This document shows, piece after piece, positions 7,628 through 14,983 of a DNA stretch of 63,657 nucleotides. The notes under the pieces were generated by a model. That model made no database searches and was not told where the DNA came from. It saw only the letters and a list, made by a program, of their open reading frames with translations. A program made the position numbers and the translations under genes. This stretch comes from Agrobacterium genomosp. 13 str. CFBP 6927. GTDB lineage: Bacteria > Pseudomonadota > Alphaproteobacteria > Rhizobiales > Rhizobiaceae. Position 1 is the first letter of the stretch, and every line of letters begins with the position of its first letter. The stretch covers positions 1,906,736 through 1,970,392 of the forward strand of contig LT009756.1 in the NCBI GenBank assembly GCA_900012615.1, written 5' to 3'.

Positions 7628-8846
7628 CAATCTCACGGAAATATCGACGGAAAACACACTTTCCAACCGCAGCACCGGACCCGGCGGCTGGCTCATGAGC
7701 AGGCTGCTGAACAAGGTCTCAAGGGGAAGATTGCGCGTCATTCTTCCCGGCGGCGGCATCGTTGAAAAATGCGGCGAGAAAGACGGCAGCGAGGCGACCC
7801 TCATCCTCCATCGGTGGCGCGCGCTGCGGCGGCTGATCCTCAACGGCGATATCGGTTTCGCCGAGGGTTTCATCGAGGGCGACTGGACAACGCCGGATCT
7901 TACCACGCTGATCCGTTTCGCGGCCCAGAACCGCGAGGCCTTCACGGCTTCGATGCGCGGCAGCCCGCCGATGCGCCTTCTCAACTGGCTTGGTCACAGG
8001 CTCAACGCCAATACCCGGCGCGGCAGCCGCCGCAACATCGAGGCGCACTACGATCTCGGCAACGAGTTCTACCGGCAATGGCTCGATCCTTCGATGCTCT
8101 ACTCGTCGGCGATTTTCGACGACACGACACCGACACTTGAGGCGGCCCAGCTAAAAAAACTCGACCGCATCGCAGACAAACTGCAATTGAACGGCGGTGA
8201 AAGCATATTGGAGATCGGCTGCGGCTGGGGCGCACTCGCCATCCACCTCGCTACCAAGGCCAATGCCGACGTGACCGGCATCACCCTTTCGCCGTCGCAA
8301 TTGAACTGGGCAAAAGCGGCAGCCGAAAAAGCGGACAAGGCGGCAAGCATCGATCTGAAACTGGAAGACTATCGTGATGTCGACGGCGAGTTCGATCGCA
8401 TCGTTTCCGTTGAAATGTTCGAGGCGGTCGGAGAGGCCTATTGGCCGAGCTATTTCGAGACGCTGAAACGCTGCCTGAAACCCGGCGGTCGCGCCGTGCT
8501 GCAAATCATCTCCATCGAACCTGCCCGCTTCGACGATTATCGGCGCAAGGCGGACTTCATCCAGAAATACGTCTTTCCAGGCGGCTTTCTGCCCTCTGAC
8601 GAAGCACTTGAAAAAGCGATCGGCAAAGCCGGCCTGAGCCTCACCGACACCGAGCTTTTCGGCCAGTCCTATGCCCGCACGCTGGCGGAATGGCGGCAGC
8701 GTTTCCATGCGCGATGGCAGACGATTTCGCTCCTCGGTTTCGACGACCGCTTCAGAAGGCTCTGGGACTATTACCTCTGCTACTGCGAAGCCGGCTTTAC
8801 CGAGGGAACCATCAATGTCGGCTTCTATACGATTGAACACCAATAA
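7614..8846 (+). CDS. Cyclopropane-synthase-like methyltransferase, variant active site
   Basis: 410 aa, full length for the family. The N-terminal lipid-handling part contains GFAEGFIEGDWTTPDL near 81-96; HYDLGNEFY is near 145-153 and the SAM motif LEIGCGWGA at 199-207. Compared from memory with E. coli Cfa, the bicarbonate-site Cys is Ser165 (LYSSAIF), the His after the catalytic Glu is Ala271 (MFEAVG) and the His of LLHTIG is Gln297 (VLQIIS); Glu270 and Tyr353 remain. This suggests a methyl-transferring rather than ring-forming enzyme, a distinction known between cyclopropane synthases and methyltransferases of branched or furan fatty acids. It overlaps the DUF1365 gene by 14 nt. Confidence 0.85.
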   Translation: MTPFDNLTEISTENTLSNRSTGPGGWLMSRLLNKVSRGRLRVILPGGGIVEKCGEKDGSEATLILHRWRALRRLILNGDIGFAEGFIEGDWTTPDLTTLIRFAAQNREAFTASMRGSPPMRLLNWLGHRLNANTRRGSRRNIEAHYDLGNEFYRQWLDPSMLYSSAIFDDTTPTLEAAQLKKLDRIADKLQLNGGESILEIGCGWGALAIHLATKANADVTGITLSPSQLNWAKAAAEKADKAASIDLKLEDYRDVDGEFDRIVSVEMFEAVGEAYWPSYFETLKRCLKPGGRAVLQIISIEPARFDDYRRKADFIQKYVFPGGFLPSDEALEKAIGKAGLSLTDTELFGQSYARTLAEWRQRFHARWQTISLLGFDDRFRRLWDYYLCYCEAGFTEGTINVGFYTIEHQ

Positions 8847-8875
8847 AGGCGGGGCGATAACTGCGGAGAAAGACG

Positions 8876-9253
8876 ATGAAAATCAAGAAATTGACAATCG
8901 CATTCGCCCTGTGTCCGACGCTGGCGGTCTTCGCTGCCGAAGCCGCCGATATCGACGGCAACTGGGCGCGCGGCGACGGCAACGCCAAAGTGCTGATCGC
9001 GCCCTGCGGCGACAATATCTGCGCCACCAACACCTGGATCAAGCCGGGCACCCCGAAGGAAAAGACCGGCGATCGGCTGGTCATGGATATAAAGCCCGAT
9101 GAAAACGGCGTCTATTCGGGCACGGCCTTCGATCCGCAACGCGACAAGTCCTACAGGATAACGGTGACGGTTGACGGCAACAGCATGACCACCAAGGGCT
9201 GCATCGTCGCAGGCCTCCTGTGCAAGGGCATCAGCTGGACCCGGATCGAATAG
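8876..9253 (+). CDS. DUF2147 periplasmic protein
   Basis: 125 aa with a signal peptide (residues 1-23, ending AEA). The mature part starts IDGNWARGDGNAKVLIAPCG and ends CKGISWTRIE, the pattern of the small secreted DUF2147 family, whose members form a lipocalin-like beta barrel. Cysteines at about 43, 49, 109 and 116 could form disulphides. Function unknown; in this operon it could bind or shield a lipid product in the periplasm. The gene follows the methyltransferase after 29 nt with a GGAG ribosome-binding site. Confidence 0.75.
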   Translation: MKIKKLTIAFALCPTLAVFAAEAADIDGNWARGDGNAKVLIAPCGDNICATNTWIKPGTPKEKTGDRLVMDIKPDENGVYSGTAFDPQRDKSYRITVTVDGNSMTTKGCIVAGLLCKGISWTRIE

Positions 9254-9265
9254 AAAGGTAAGACG

Positions 9266-9697
9266 ATGAAGACCTATCTCGCAGCCTATTTCTTCACGCT
9301 CATCGCCTTTCTGGTGATAGATTTCATCTGGCTGAGCACCATGGCCTCGCGCCTCTATCGCCCGGCCATCGGCGATCTCCTGGCTGAAAACTTCCGGCTT
9401 GCGCCGGCTGTCATCTTTTATCTCATCTACGCGGCTGGATTGACCTTTCTTGCGGTTCGGCCTGCCCTGATTTCGGGCCAATGGACGACGGCGCTGCTGT
9501 ATGGTGCAGCCGTCGGTTTCATGGCCTACGCCACATATGATCTCACCAATCAGGCGACATTGAAAAACTGGTCCACGACATTGACTATCGCAGACCTCCT
9601 GTGGGGAACCTTCGTTTCCGCAGCGGCCGCCATCATCGCTTACCTCGTCACCGTGCGGCTGGTCGGTCCGCTGGAAAATCCGGCAGGTGTATTATGA
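9266..9697 (+). CDS. DUF2177 integral membrane protein
   Basis: 143 aa with four predicted membrane segments. The start MKTYLAAYFFTLIAFLVIDF followed by IWLSTMASRLY and the central GFMAYATYDLTNQATL are DUF2177 signatures. The family has no assigned activity but commonly accompanies the same FAD-oxidoreductase/DUF1365/methyltransferase group. It follows DUF2147 after 12 nt with an AAGGT ribosome-binding site. Its stop overlaps an in-frame ATG that could start an extended form of the next gene. Confidence 0.8.
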   Translation: MKTYLAAYFFTLIAFLVIDFIWLSTMASRLYRPAIGDLLAENFRLAPAVIFYLIYAAGLTFLAVRPALISGQWTTALLYGAAVGFMAYATYDLTNQATLKNWSTTLTIADLLWGTFVSAAAAIIAYLVTVRLVGPLENPAGVL

Positions 9698-9775
9698 CCA
9701 CGGCGACCCCTGCCGATTTTTTCCGCCCGGCCATCATATGGGATGGACGACGCGAACTTCATTTTGCGCTTGTCT

Positions 9776-9804
9776 TGCCTTCCCGCAAAAGACAACCCTA
9801 TAAA
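9776..9804 (+). promoter_or_regulatory. Possible sigma70 promoter for ECF sigma gene
   Basis: TTGCCT (9776-9781) and TATAAA (9799-9804) are separated by 17 nt, and the chosen sigma-factor ATG follows 24 nt later. It could allow expression of the regulator pair apart from the operon. Confidence 0.45.
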
Positions 9805-9828
9805 GGAAGCGCAGCAAGGGACGTTCGA

Positions 9829-10371
9829 ATGCAAGGCACAGAGATCGCAAGCCTTATCAACCGCGTCGGCATGGGCGATCGTTCGGCATTCGTCTCGCTT
9901 TATCAGGCCACGAGCCCGAAGCTTTTTGCAATCTGCCTGAAAATCCTGCGTGACAGGACCGAAGCCGAAGAGGCATTGCAGGAAATCTATATCAAGGTCT
10001 GGCAGCGCGCCCGCACATTTGCCGCAAGCGCCGGCAAACCGGCCACATGGCTTGCCGCCATCGCCCGCAACCATGCGATCGATACGATCAGGGCGCGCAA
10101 ACCATCAACCGACGACATTGACGAGGCTTATGACATTGCCGACGACAGCATCCGTAACCCGGAGCAGCAGATCGTGCTGGCGGATGAGGGTCGCAGGATC
10201 GATGAATGCATGCGTGAACTCGAAACGGTTCATGCACAGGCGATACGCCGCGCCTATGTCGAGGGCTTGAGCTATCTCGAGCTCGCCGAGGAATTGCGGG
10301 TACCGCTCAACACGGTCAGAACCTGGCTGAGACGCAGCCTTCTCAAACTCAGAGAGTGCATGCAGCGATGA
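9829..10371 (+). CDS. ECF-family RNA polymerase sigma factor
   Basis: 180 aa. Region 2 spans about 14-75 (FAICLKILRDRTEAEEALQE then IYIKVWQRARTF). Region 4, with its helix-turn-helix, is at about 125-178 (YVEGLSYLELAEEL then VPLNTVRTWLRRSLLKLRECM). There is no region 1 or 3, so this is a minimal extracytoplasmic-function sigma factor. An in-frame ATG at 9694 overlapping the DUF2177 stop would add 45 residues unlike any sigma factor; I prefer 9829, which has its own AAGGG site. It is coupled by ATGA to an RskA-type anti-sigma gene, so it should be held inactive at the membrane until an envelope signal arrives. The lipid operon is its likely target. Confidence 0.9.
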   Translation: MQGTEIASLINRVGMGDRSAFVSLYQATSPKLFAICLKILRDRTEAEEALQEIYIKVWQRARTFAASAGKPATWLAAIARNHAIDTIRARKPSTDDIDEAYDIADDSIRNPEQQIVLADEGRRIDECMRELETVHAQAIRRAYVEGLSYLELAEELRVPLNTVRTWLRRSLLKLRECMQR

Positions 10372-11078
10372 CGACGGGCGAACAGAGCGATGGCATGCAT
10401 TCGCGCGACGAGGTTCTCGCCGGCGAATATGTGCTTGGCGTGTTGCCGATCGAAAAGCGGCGCGAGGTTGAACGCCGCCTGCAGGATGACAAGGCCTTTG
10501 CGCAACTCGTCCAGCGCTGGGAGATGGAGTTCTCCGACTTCAACGCCGATTATGAAGAACAGATGCCGGGCGCAACTGTTCTTGCCCGCATAGAGGAACG
10601 GCTGTTCGGCCGCAGGGATATCCATGCCAATGGCAGCCTGTGGAGTTCGGCATCCTTCTGGCGCTGGATATCGGTCGCCACAAGCGCAACCGCCGTTGCC
10701 GCGGTCGTTTACGCCGCCTTCCCGGACAGATGGCAGGGGACTACCCCACTCGTCGCCGAACTCGCGACAACGGACAGCCAGGTCAATCTCCTCGCCTCCT
10801 ACGATGCGGAATCGGGACGGATGCGCATCGTTCCCGTCGCAACCGGCAAGATCGATGAAAAGTCGCTGGAACTGTGGCTCGTAATGGATGGCGGCAAGAC
10901 ACGCTCGCTCGGCGTATTCCAGCCCGGCGCAAACGGCGATCTCATCATTCCCGCAGATATGCGTGGCAATATCGGCGAAGGCACGACCTTCGCCATCAGC
11001 GTCGAGCCTTTCGGCGGCTCACCAACCGGTCAGGCGACCGGTCCCGTCATCGCCGTGGGCACCGCACGCCACCTGTGA
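10368..11078 (+). CDS. RskA-type membrane anti-sigma factor
   Basis: 236 aa. The cytoplasmic N-terminus (VLAGEYVLGVLPIEKRREVE, about 16-35) is the anti-sigma domain that clasps the ECF factor. A single membrane segment lies at about 100-119. The periplasmic C-terminal domain (about 130-236, with LELWLVMDGGKTRSLGVFQP and a final FAISVEPFGGSPTGQATGPV) matches the anti-sigma-K RskA family. It starts at the ATGA overlap with the sigma gene. There is no ChrR-like zinc/cupin domain, so a membrane or periplasmic signal, not the ChrR singlet-oxygen mechanism, is expected. Confidence 0.88.
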   Translation: MTTGEQSDGMHSRDEVLAGEYVLGVLPIEKRREVERRLQDDKAFAQLVQRWEMEFSDFNADYEEQMPGATVLARIEERLFGRRDIHANGSLWSSASFWRWISVATSATAVAAVVYAAFPDRWQGTTPLVAELATTDSQVNLLASYDAESGRMRIVPVATGKIDEKSLELWLVMDGGKTRSLGVFQPGANGDLIIPADMRGNIGEGTTFAISVEPFGGSPTGQATGPVIAVGTARHL

Positions 11079-11181
11079 GACGATTGAAAGCCCATTCATG
11101 AGTTTGCCACTTCATGCGCAAACAAGAAAAGATGCACAGGCTCCAATCGCCGCAGAAAGAACGTTCAGCGGCGGCTCTCAT

Positions 11182-11547
11182 TCATTCCCCATGTCGGCTG
11201 CCGCGATGCAACCATGGCATCTCCACCGGTGAGACAAAGTATGTGATGCCGTGGACATCATCTTTCCAAACCAGATAAACGGACATGCAGCGTGTCTCCG
11301 GGAGGAATCCGATATGGGGCTCGACGAGAAACCGTCCCTCTGATCCGGCGCGACGTCCAGCATCGAGCGCTTCCCAATAAAAATCCTCAAATTCCTGGAG
11401 ATCGGCAAGGCGGGAACGCCGAAGGGAGCGTTCATTCTCTTTGCAGAAGACAGTCGCCAATTTGGCCCTGTAATCGTTACACGGCGTCAACGTCTCCCAA
11501 TCAACCTCAAGCGTCTCTATGCTGTAGGCAAATAGATCAGTACTCAT
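11182..11547 (-). CDS. Hypothetical protein, 121 aa
   Basis: Soluble, acidic, tryptophan- and tyrosine-rich protein (for example EFEDFYWEALDAGRRAG and ETRCMSVYLVWKDDVHG). I see no signal peptide or membrane segment and recognise no family. A GAAGG ribosome-binding site precedes the ATG at 11547. It lies 13 nt downstream of a small membrane-protein gene on the same strand, so the two are probably co-transcribed. Confidence 0.5.
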   Translation of the reverse strand: MSTDLFAYSIETLEVDWETLTPCNDYRAKLATVFCKENERSLRRSRLADLQEFEDFYWEALDAGRRAGSEGRFLVEPHIGFLPETRCMSVYLVWKDDVHGITYFVSPVEMPWLHRGSRHGE

Positions 11548-11560
11548 GCTCAGCCTTCAC

Positions 11561-11698
11561 TTAACGGACAACCGCGTAAATTGCGGGCGCAACGACGAGA
11601 AAAATCGATCCAGATACGACTACGCCCAAGACAATAAATTCCCACAGAAAGCGTGCTATCGATCGTTGCTGCATCGAGATCGGTATTTTTGGTGACAT
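11561..11698 (-). CDS. Small membrane protein, 45 aa
   Basis: Begins MSPKIPISMQQRSIARFLWE and continues with one hydrophobic helix (FIVLGVVVSGSIFLVVAPA) to the C-terminus. A TGAGG ribosome-binding site lies 6-8 nt before the ATG. The stop is 13 nt before the start of the 121-aa gene, indicating a two-gene operon. No family recognised. Confidence 0.5.
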   Translation of the reverse strand: MSPKIPISMQQRSIARFLWEFIVLGVVVSGSIFLVVAPAIYAVVR

Positions 11699-11745
11699 AT
11701 CGTAACCTCAGATTCTAACCGCCATCCGACTTGATACGGTCTCGA

Positions 11746-12000
11746 TTAGTGCGTTGTTTTTTTGCGACTGAAGACGTCTCCAACCTCGAGGCGCTCCTCT
11801 CCGGTCAAAGACTGAATCTCGTCAGCACTGGCATTGCCCTCCATCTTCGCAAAACGCAGCGCGGCTTCTTTGTCGATAAAAAGCCCCCCTATGAGACCGA
11901 GTTTGTCGGAAACGAGCCAGCAGCCTGTCCTGTTTTGACCCACGGTGAATCGAAAGATGTTGCGCCGCTTGGGTTGAGACACTTTCATTTTTCGTTGCAT
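11746..12000 (-). CDS. Small basic hypothetical protein, 84 aa
   Basis: From the ATG at 12000, preceded by an AGGAC site. The basic N-terminus (MQRKMKVSQPKRRNIFRF) leads to a short beta-type core (GCWLVSDKLGLIGGLFIDKE) and a helix (AALRFAKMEG), loosely like DUF2188-type small proteins. The C-terminus is charged. A much longer in-frame extension lacks coding character and is rejected. Confidence 0.5.
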   Translation of the reverse strand: MQRKMKVSQPKRRNIFRFTVGQNRTGCWLVSDKLGLIGGLFIDKEAALRFAKMEGNASADEIQSLTGEERLEVGDVFSRKKTTH

Positions 12001-12059
12001 GATCGAGTCCTGTCGGGAAAAGGTTTTTTCAATGCCGGTTGGCAGAAGGTTGCAGCTTC

Positions 12060-12197
12060 TTACTGAACCGACTGCATGATCAGCGACACGGCCAGCAGCA
12101 GCCCGCCGACAACCGCCAGCAGGCGGAAAAACATTGAGACATCGGTGGACGCTCTGCGTCGGATTGGCGGCACCCGCGGATTGGTTTTGTCTGACAT
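12060..12197 (-). CDS. Small C-tail-anchored membrane protein, 45 aa
   Basis: Starts at 12197 after a textbook AGGAG ribosome-binding site 5-6 nt upstream, preferred over an upstream ATG at 12260. The first 22 residues are polar and basic (TNPRVPPIRRRAS); the rest is one hydrophobic segment (MFFRLLAVVGGLLLAVSLIM) ending QSVQ. Unknown function. Confidence 0.5.
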   Translation of the reverse strand: MSDKTNPRVPPIRRRASTDVSMFFRLLAVVGGLLLAVSLIMQSVQ

Positions 12198-12298
12198 CAC
12201 TCTCCTGCGAAGTTCCGCCTGTAATCGATAATAAAGACCCAAGGGCTGGTTCATTTCCAAAACTCCAAAAGCGATTGAGGGTTGTGACGGGAAAGCAG

Positions 12299-13294
12299 TT
12301 ATTGACGAGAGAAGGCGGAGCGCTGGTCGTTGGAGTTGTCAGCCACCCATCCATCAGCCCGGGCGACCTTTGCTTCGTAGATCAGGTTGCTTTGATTGGC
12401 GCTCGTCGTGATTCTCCGCATCGACTTAAGCGCCAGCAGAATGTTTTCTGCCGTCTCCCCATCAACGCCGGTCAGCGGTAGTCGCACCCCATCGTTGATG
12501 CCTCGCAAGCAAGACAATGCGGACTTGAGGACAGCGGCCTGGCTCTCATGCGCAAATGCTTTTAATAGCAATTGCAACTGCCGATGCACCTGACGTGCCT
12601 GCTCCAGATCGCCGCGTCTTATCGCGCGGTGCATGAAGACCACGGCTGACGGGCATATGTTTGCCACCGCCGAAATGGAACCATCGCAACGTGCAATGCT
12701 TTCGAAGGACGCGCTCTCATCTTCTATAAACTGGGCAATGTTTTCGACGCTTCGATCCTTGCCGATGGTCGCAGATGACGAATCCCAGGCGTCGTCTACA
12801 ACACCAATGACGGCGGGTATTCGCAGCAGAAGACGAAGTGTCTCCGACTTGATTTCCACACCCGCATGGTAGGGGTCGTTGTGGATGACAATCGGTATCG
12901 TCGTTGCCATCGCGACCCTTTCAAAATGCTGTATGATCCCCTTCTGGCCGGGACGGTTGTAGTATGGTTGCACAATCAGAGCGGCATCCGCGCCGAGTTG
13001 TTCCGCTTCCGAGGTTCTCTGGCATGTGGTGTCCGTGCTGCAGGTGCCCGTTGCCGCGATGATCGGAATGCGTCCTCTGGAAATGTGCACGGCGCGGCTT
13101 ATCAGGCTCCGGCGCTCCACGGCTGACAACGTTGGTCCTTCCCCGATCAGGGAATTGACCACAAGCCCTTCAACACCTTCTTCTATCTGCCATTCCACGA
13201 TGTGATCGAAGGCTGCGTAGTCTACCTGTCCTTTGAGGAATGGGGTAACGAGAGGCGTCATCACGCCGCCGGGCAAAAGCCTTTTCGCTGTCAT
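12299..13294 (-). CDS. DHDPS/NAL-superfamily protein lacking catalytic lysine
   Basis: 331 aa with the TIM-barrel fold of dihydrodipicolinate synthase and N-acetylneuraminate lyase: PGGVMTPLVTPF at 8-19 and PYYNRPGQ at 110-117 are clear. Active-site positions differ. The GTTGES threonine motif is SLIGEG (48-53), and the Schiff-base lysine of the usual VGIKEA strand is Val166 in VIGVVDDA (162-169). It also carries an inserted SSSATIGKDRSVENIAQF segment and a C-terminal tail of about 30 residues. Normal DHDPS or lyase chemistry is therefore unlikely, so it should not be called dapA. Its ATG lies 1 nt after the stop of the upstream gene, showing translational coupling. Confidence 0.75.
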   Translation of the reverse strand: MTAKRLLPGGVMTPLVTPFLKGQVDYAAFDHIVEWQIEEGVEGLVVNSLIGEGPTLSAVERRSLISRAVHISRGRIPIIAATGTCSTDTTCQRTSEAEQLGADAALIVQPYYNRPGQKGIIQHFERVAMATTIPIVIHNDPYHAGVEIKSETLRLLLRIPAVIGVVDDAWDSSSATIGKDRSVENIAQFIEDESASFESIARCDGSISAVANICPSAVVFMHRAIRRGDLEQARQVHRQLQLLLKAFAHESQAAVLKSALSCLRGINDGVRLPLTGVDGETAENILLALKSMRRITTSANQSNLIYEAKVARADGWVADNSNDQRSAFSRQ

Positions 13295-13295
13295 G

Positions 13296-13697
13296 TCAAT
13301 GACCCTTCCTTTTTTGCGATGTACTTGGGTTCTGCAGCCTCTTCGAGAGCGTGATCAGCGCCAGGAACAGAGCGCTTTCCAGATCCTCATGGAGGGCGGT
13401 CGACTTTCTCCGCGATCCTCCCAGCATGACGGAGGTGGAACAAAACCAGCCTCGATCGGTACGCCGCAATGTCTCAAGACTTACGGGCGGGCTTTGAGCA
13501 GATATCGCGAGCAGCAGCGCATCGAAAATTGCGTTGGCCTGAAGCAAAACCCGAAACCGCCTCCCGGTGGAATTATCCCGAGAACAGAGTTCAGGCAGCG
13601 CACCCTTCATGAAAGACCAGACGTGCTCTTCACGGACTTTCGAACCATTCAGGATACGATTTTGGAGGCTTGCGGTATCTGGACAATCTTGGTGCAT
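13296..13697 (-). CDS. Hypothetical protein coupled to DHDPS-like gene
   Basis: 133 aa, mixed alpha/beta composition, no signal peptide or membrane helix. The C-terminal half has an amphipathic helical stretch (ALHEDLESALFLALITLSKR). Its stop codon is separated from the next ATG by a single base, so both are made from one message. The ribosome-binding site is weak and the N-terminus uncertain. It might be a degraded transcriptional regulator, since regulators often precede such aldolase genes, but I cannot show a DNA-binding motif. Confidence 0.4.
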   Translation of the reverse strand: MHQDCPDTASLQNRILNGSKVREEHVWSFMKGALPELCSRDNSTGRRFRVLLQANAIFDALLLAISAQSPPVSLETLRRTDRGWFCSTSVMLGGSRRKSTALHEDLESALFLALITLSKRLQNPSTSQKRKGH

Positions 13698-13982
13698 TGG
13701 AGCTGCTTCATCTGAACATGCTCCACCCTAGTGCCAATCATCATAGGATTTCGATTGGCCTGCGCCGTCTAAGAAATAAAGAAACCATAAGAACACCGGC
13801 GGACATTCCGTCCGGGTGTCTCCAATGCCGCGCACTGGCGCGGTTTCCATCAACGCTGGAGAATACAGTGATTTTTACGGCCAACACTGCTTGATGTCAC
13901 CGCATGCGATTACACGGAGCGCGCGCGGAAAAACGCGGCAAAATAAGCGTATGCTGGACGTGAATGATTGTTCGGGAAAAAG
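13698..13982. other. Degenerate integrase-side arm left of att copy
   Basis: No gene. From about 13868 the sequence shares ordered blocks with the region between the intact integrase and tRNA-Gly at 36457-36582: GTGATTTTTAC, GATGTCAC, GCGCGCG, AAAAACGC and TGGACGTGAAT. This marks it as the decayed integrase-proximal arm of a related older element whose integrase is gone. Confidence 0.6.
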
Positions 13983-14029
13983 TGGAGCGGGTAGCGGAAA
14001 TCGAACCCGCGTATTCAGCTTGGAAGGCT
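13983..14029. other. att copy of tRNA-Gly 3' half
   Basis: 47 bp matching 36583-36629 with one mismatch (GCGGAAATC here, GCGGGAATC in the intact tRNA). The match ends in the anticodon arm, so this is a tRNA remnant left by integration, not a functional tRNA. Confidence 0.88.
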
Positions 14030-14224
14030 TCCATATTGTTCAATGATGTCAATGGTGCCGTGTCACTATGTATTTTTTACGTTCCTCTCCGAACATGAAT
14101 AGAGGACACGTTTTGTTCACGGTGTTGACTCCCTCCCCACCTATCCCATAATCAGGTTCAGCGCAGGGCGGCGCGCATCACAACATCAAGGGAAAACGAA
14201 ACTCTGTCACAGGAGGGAAAGCCC
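14030..14224. other. Short region inside left island end
   Basis: No gene seen. A likely sigma70 promoter lies at 14125-14152 and a strong AGGAGGG ribosome-binding site near 14213-14219 serves the next gene. Confidence 0.4.
14125..14152 (+). promoter_or_regulatory. Possible sigma70 promoter
   Basis: TTGACT (14125-14130) and CATAAT (14147-14152) with 16-nt spacing, upstream of the two small island genes. Confidence 0.45.
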
Positions 14225-14593
14225 GTGCGCGAAGATGAGAAATACCAGCCTAAGCTTGAATGGAAATTGATGTGGCCCGATCTGGTTTGCCCAACTACCG
14301 GCGGCATCGTGCAAATGTATACCGCCAAGATAGAGGGTATACAGGCCGCCGCGATCAGAAGAGAAATGGCCGGCCAGAGTAAGGGCATGTGGGTGTGGTC
14401 TGGATGCGATGCCGTTCCATTTAATCGTCTGAGCGACGGGCGCCTTGACCAGGGAATGGAGAAGACCGCCCGGCTTGCCGTTCAACGAGCGGAAGAATAC
14501 TTCTTCGCGCTGATGCCTTCCCCGATACGGGCGAAATGCCGTGTGAAGATCAACAATAAATGGGATCCGGACAATGAGCGACCAGACCAATAA
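14225..14593 (+). CDS. Hypothetical island protein, GTG start
   Basis: 122 aa starting with GTG at 14225 after an AGGAGGG ribosome-binding site about 6 nt upstream. Soluble, with an aromatic N-terminal half (LEWKLMWPDLVCPTTGGIVQ) and the motif MWVWSGCDAVPF in the centre; the C-terminus is charged. No family recognised. The last 20 nt overlap the next small gene in another frame, typical of compact phage or element operons. Confidence 0.55.
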   Translation: MREDEKYQPKLEWKLMWPDLVCPTTGGIVQMYTAKIEGIQAAAIRREMAGQSKGMWVWSGCDAVPFNRLSDGRLDQGMEKTARLAVQRAEEYFFALMPSPIRAKCRVKINNKWDPDNERPDQ

Positions 14594-14738
14594 GGCCGGT
14601 GACGGCATCCACGAGAACCATTGGTGCGAGCATCCGGGGTGTAAGGAATGGGGCGGCTTCGGGTATTCTCGATCGAAGGCCGACAAGTCATCCTGGCATT
14701 GCTGGGTGCATTGTCCGTACAAGGAGCCGCCCAGATGA
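14574..14738 (+). CDS. Small Cys/His/Trp-rich protein, 54 aa
   Basis: Too short for ordinary gene calling, but strongly patterned: HWCEHPGCKEWGGFGYSRSK, then WHCWVHCPYKEPPR to the stop. The C-x4-C and C-x3-C pairs with histidines suggest a small zinc-binding fold. Very similar short proteins occur in rhizobial prophages and elements, in my recollection. It begins inside the 3' end of the preceding gene, implying translational coupling. Function unknown. Confidence 0.6.
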   Translation: MSDQTNKAGDGIHENHWCEHPGCKEWGGFGYSRSKADKSSWHCWVHCPYKEPPR

Positions 14739-14933
14739 TAACTCGCGTCGCTCGACAGAAGCGCGAGGCCGAAGCATTGGCCGTTAGGGCGAATCCCCGT
14801 TACCAAATATTGCCACCATCGCTACCGAGGCAACTCGTCCTATAATCGTCGTGCGCACTGGAAATGTCCTCGACCGTCGCAAGCCACAATTGAGCATTCA
14901 CCCCTGGTTAAGATCGCAAACGTCATTGTCCAT

Positions 14934-14958
14934 GGAACTGCGACGCTTTGTCGACGTT
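14934..14958 (+). promoter_or_regulatory. EcfG/RpoE2-type stress promoter in the island
   Basis: GGAAC (14934-14938) and CGTT (14955-14958) with exactly 16 nt between them, 25 nt before the lipoprotein ATG. Confidence 0.75.
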
Positions 14959-14983
14959 AAGTCACTCATCGGGAGTCGAAATC

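Noticed and set aside
12004..12354. N-terminal extension of the 84-aa gene
   Set aside because: The extra residues run antiparallel through neighbouring small genes and lack coding character; ATG 12000 has its own ribosome-binding site.
13983..14029. A second tRNA-Gly gene
   Set aside because: Only the 3' half is present and the sequence diverges in the anticodon arm; it is an att remnant.
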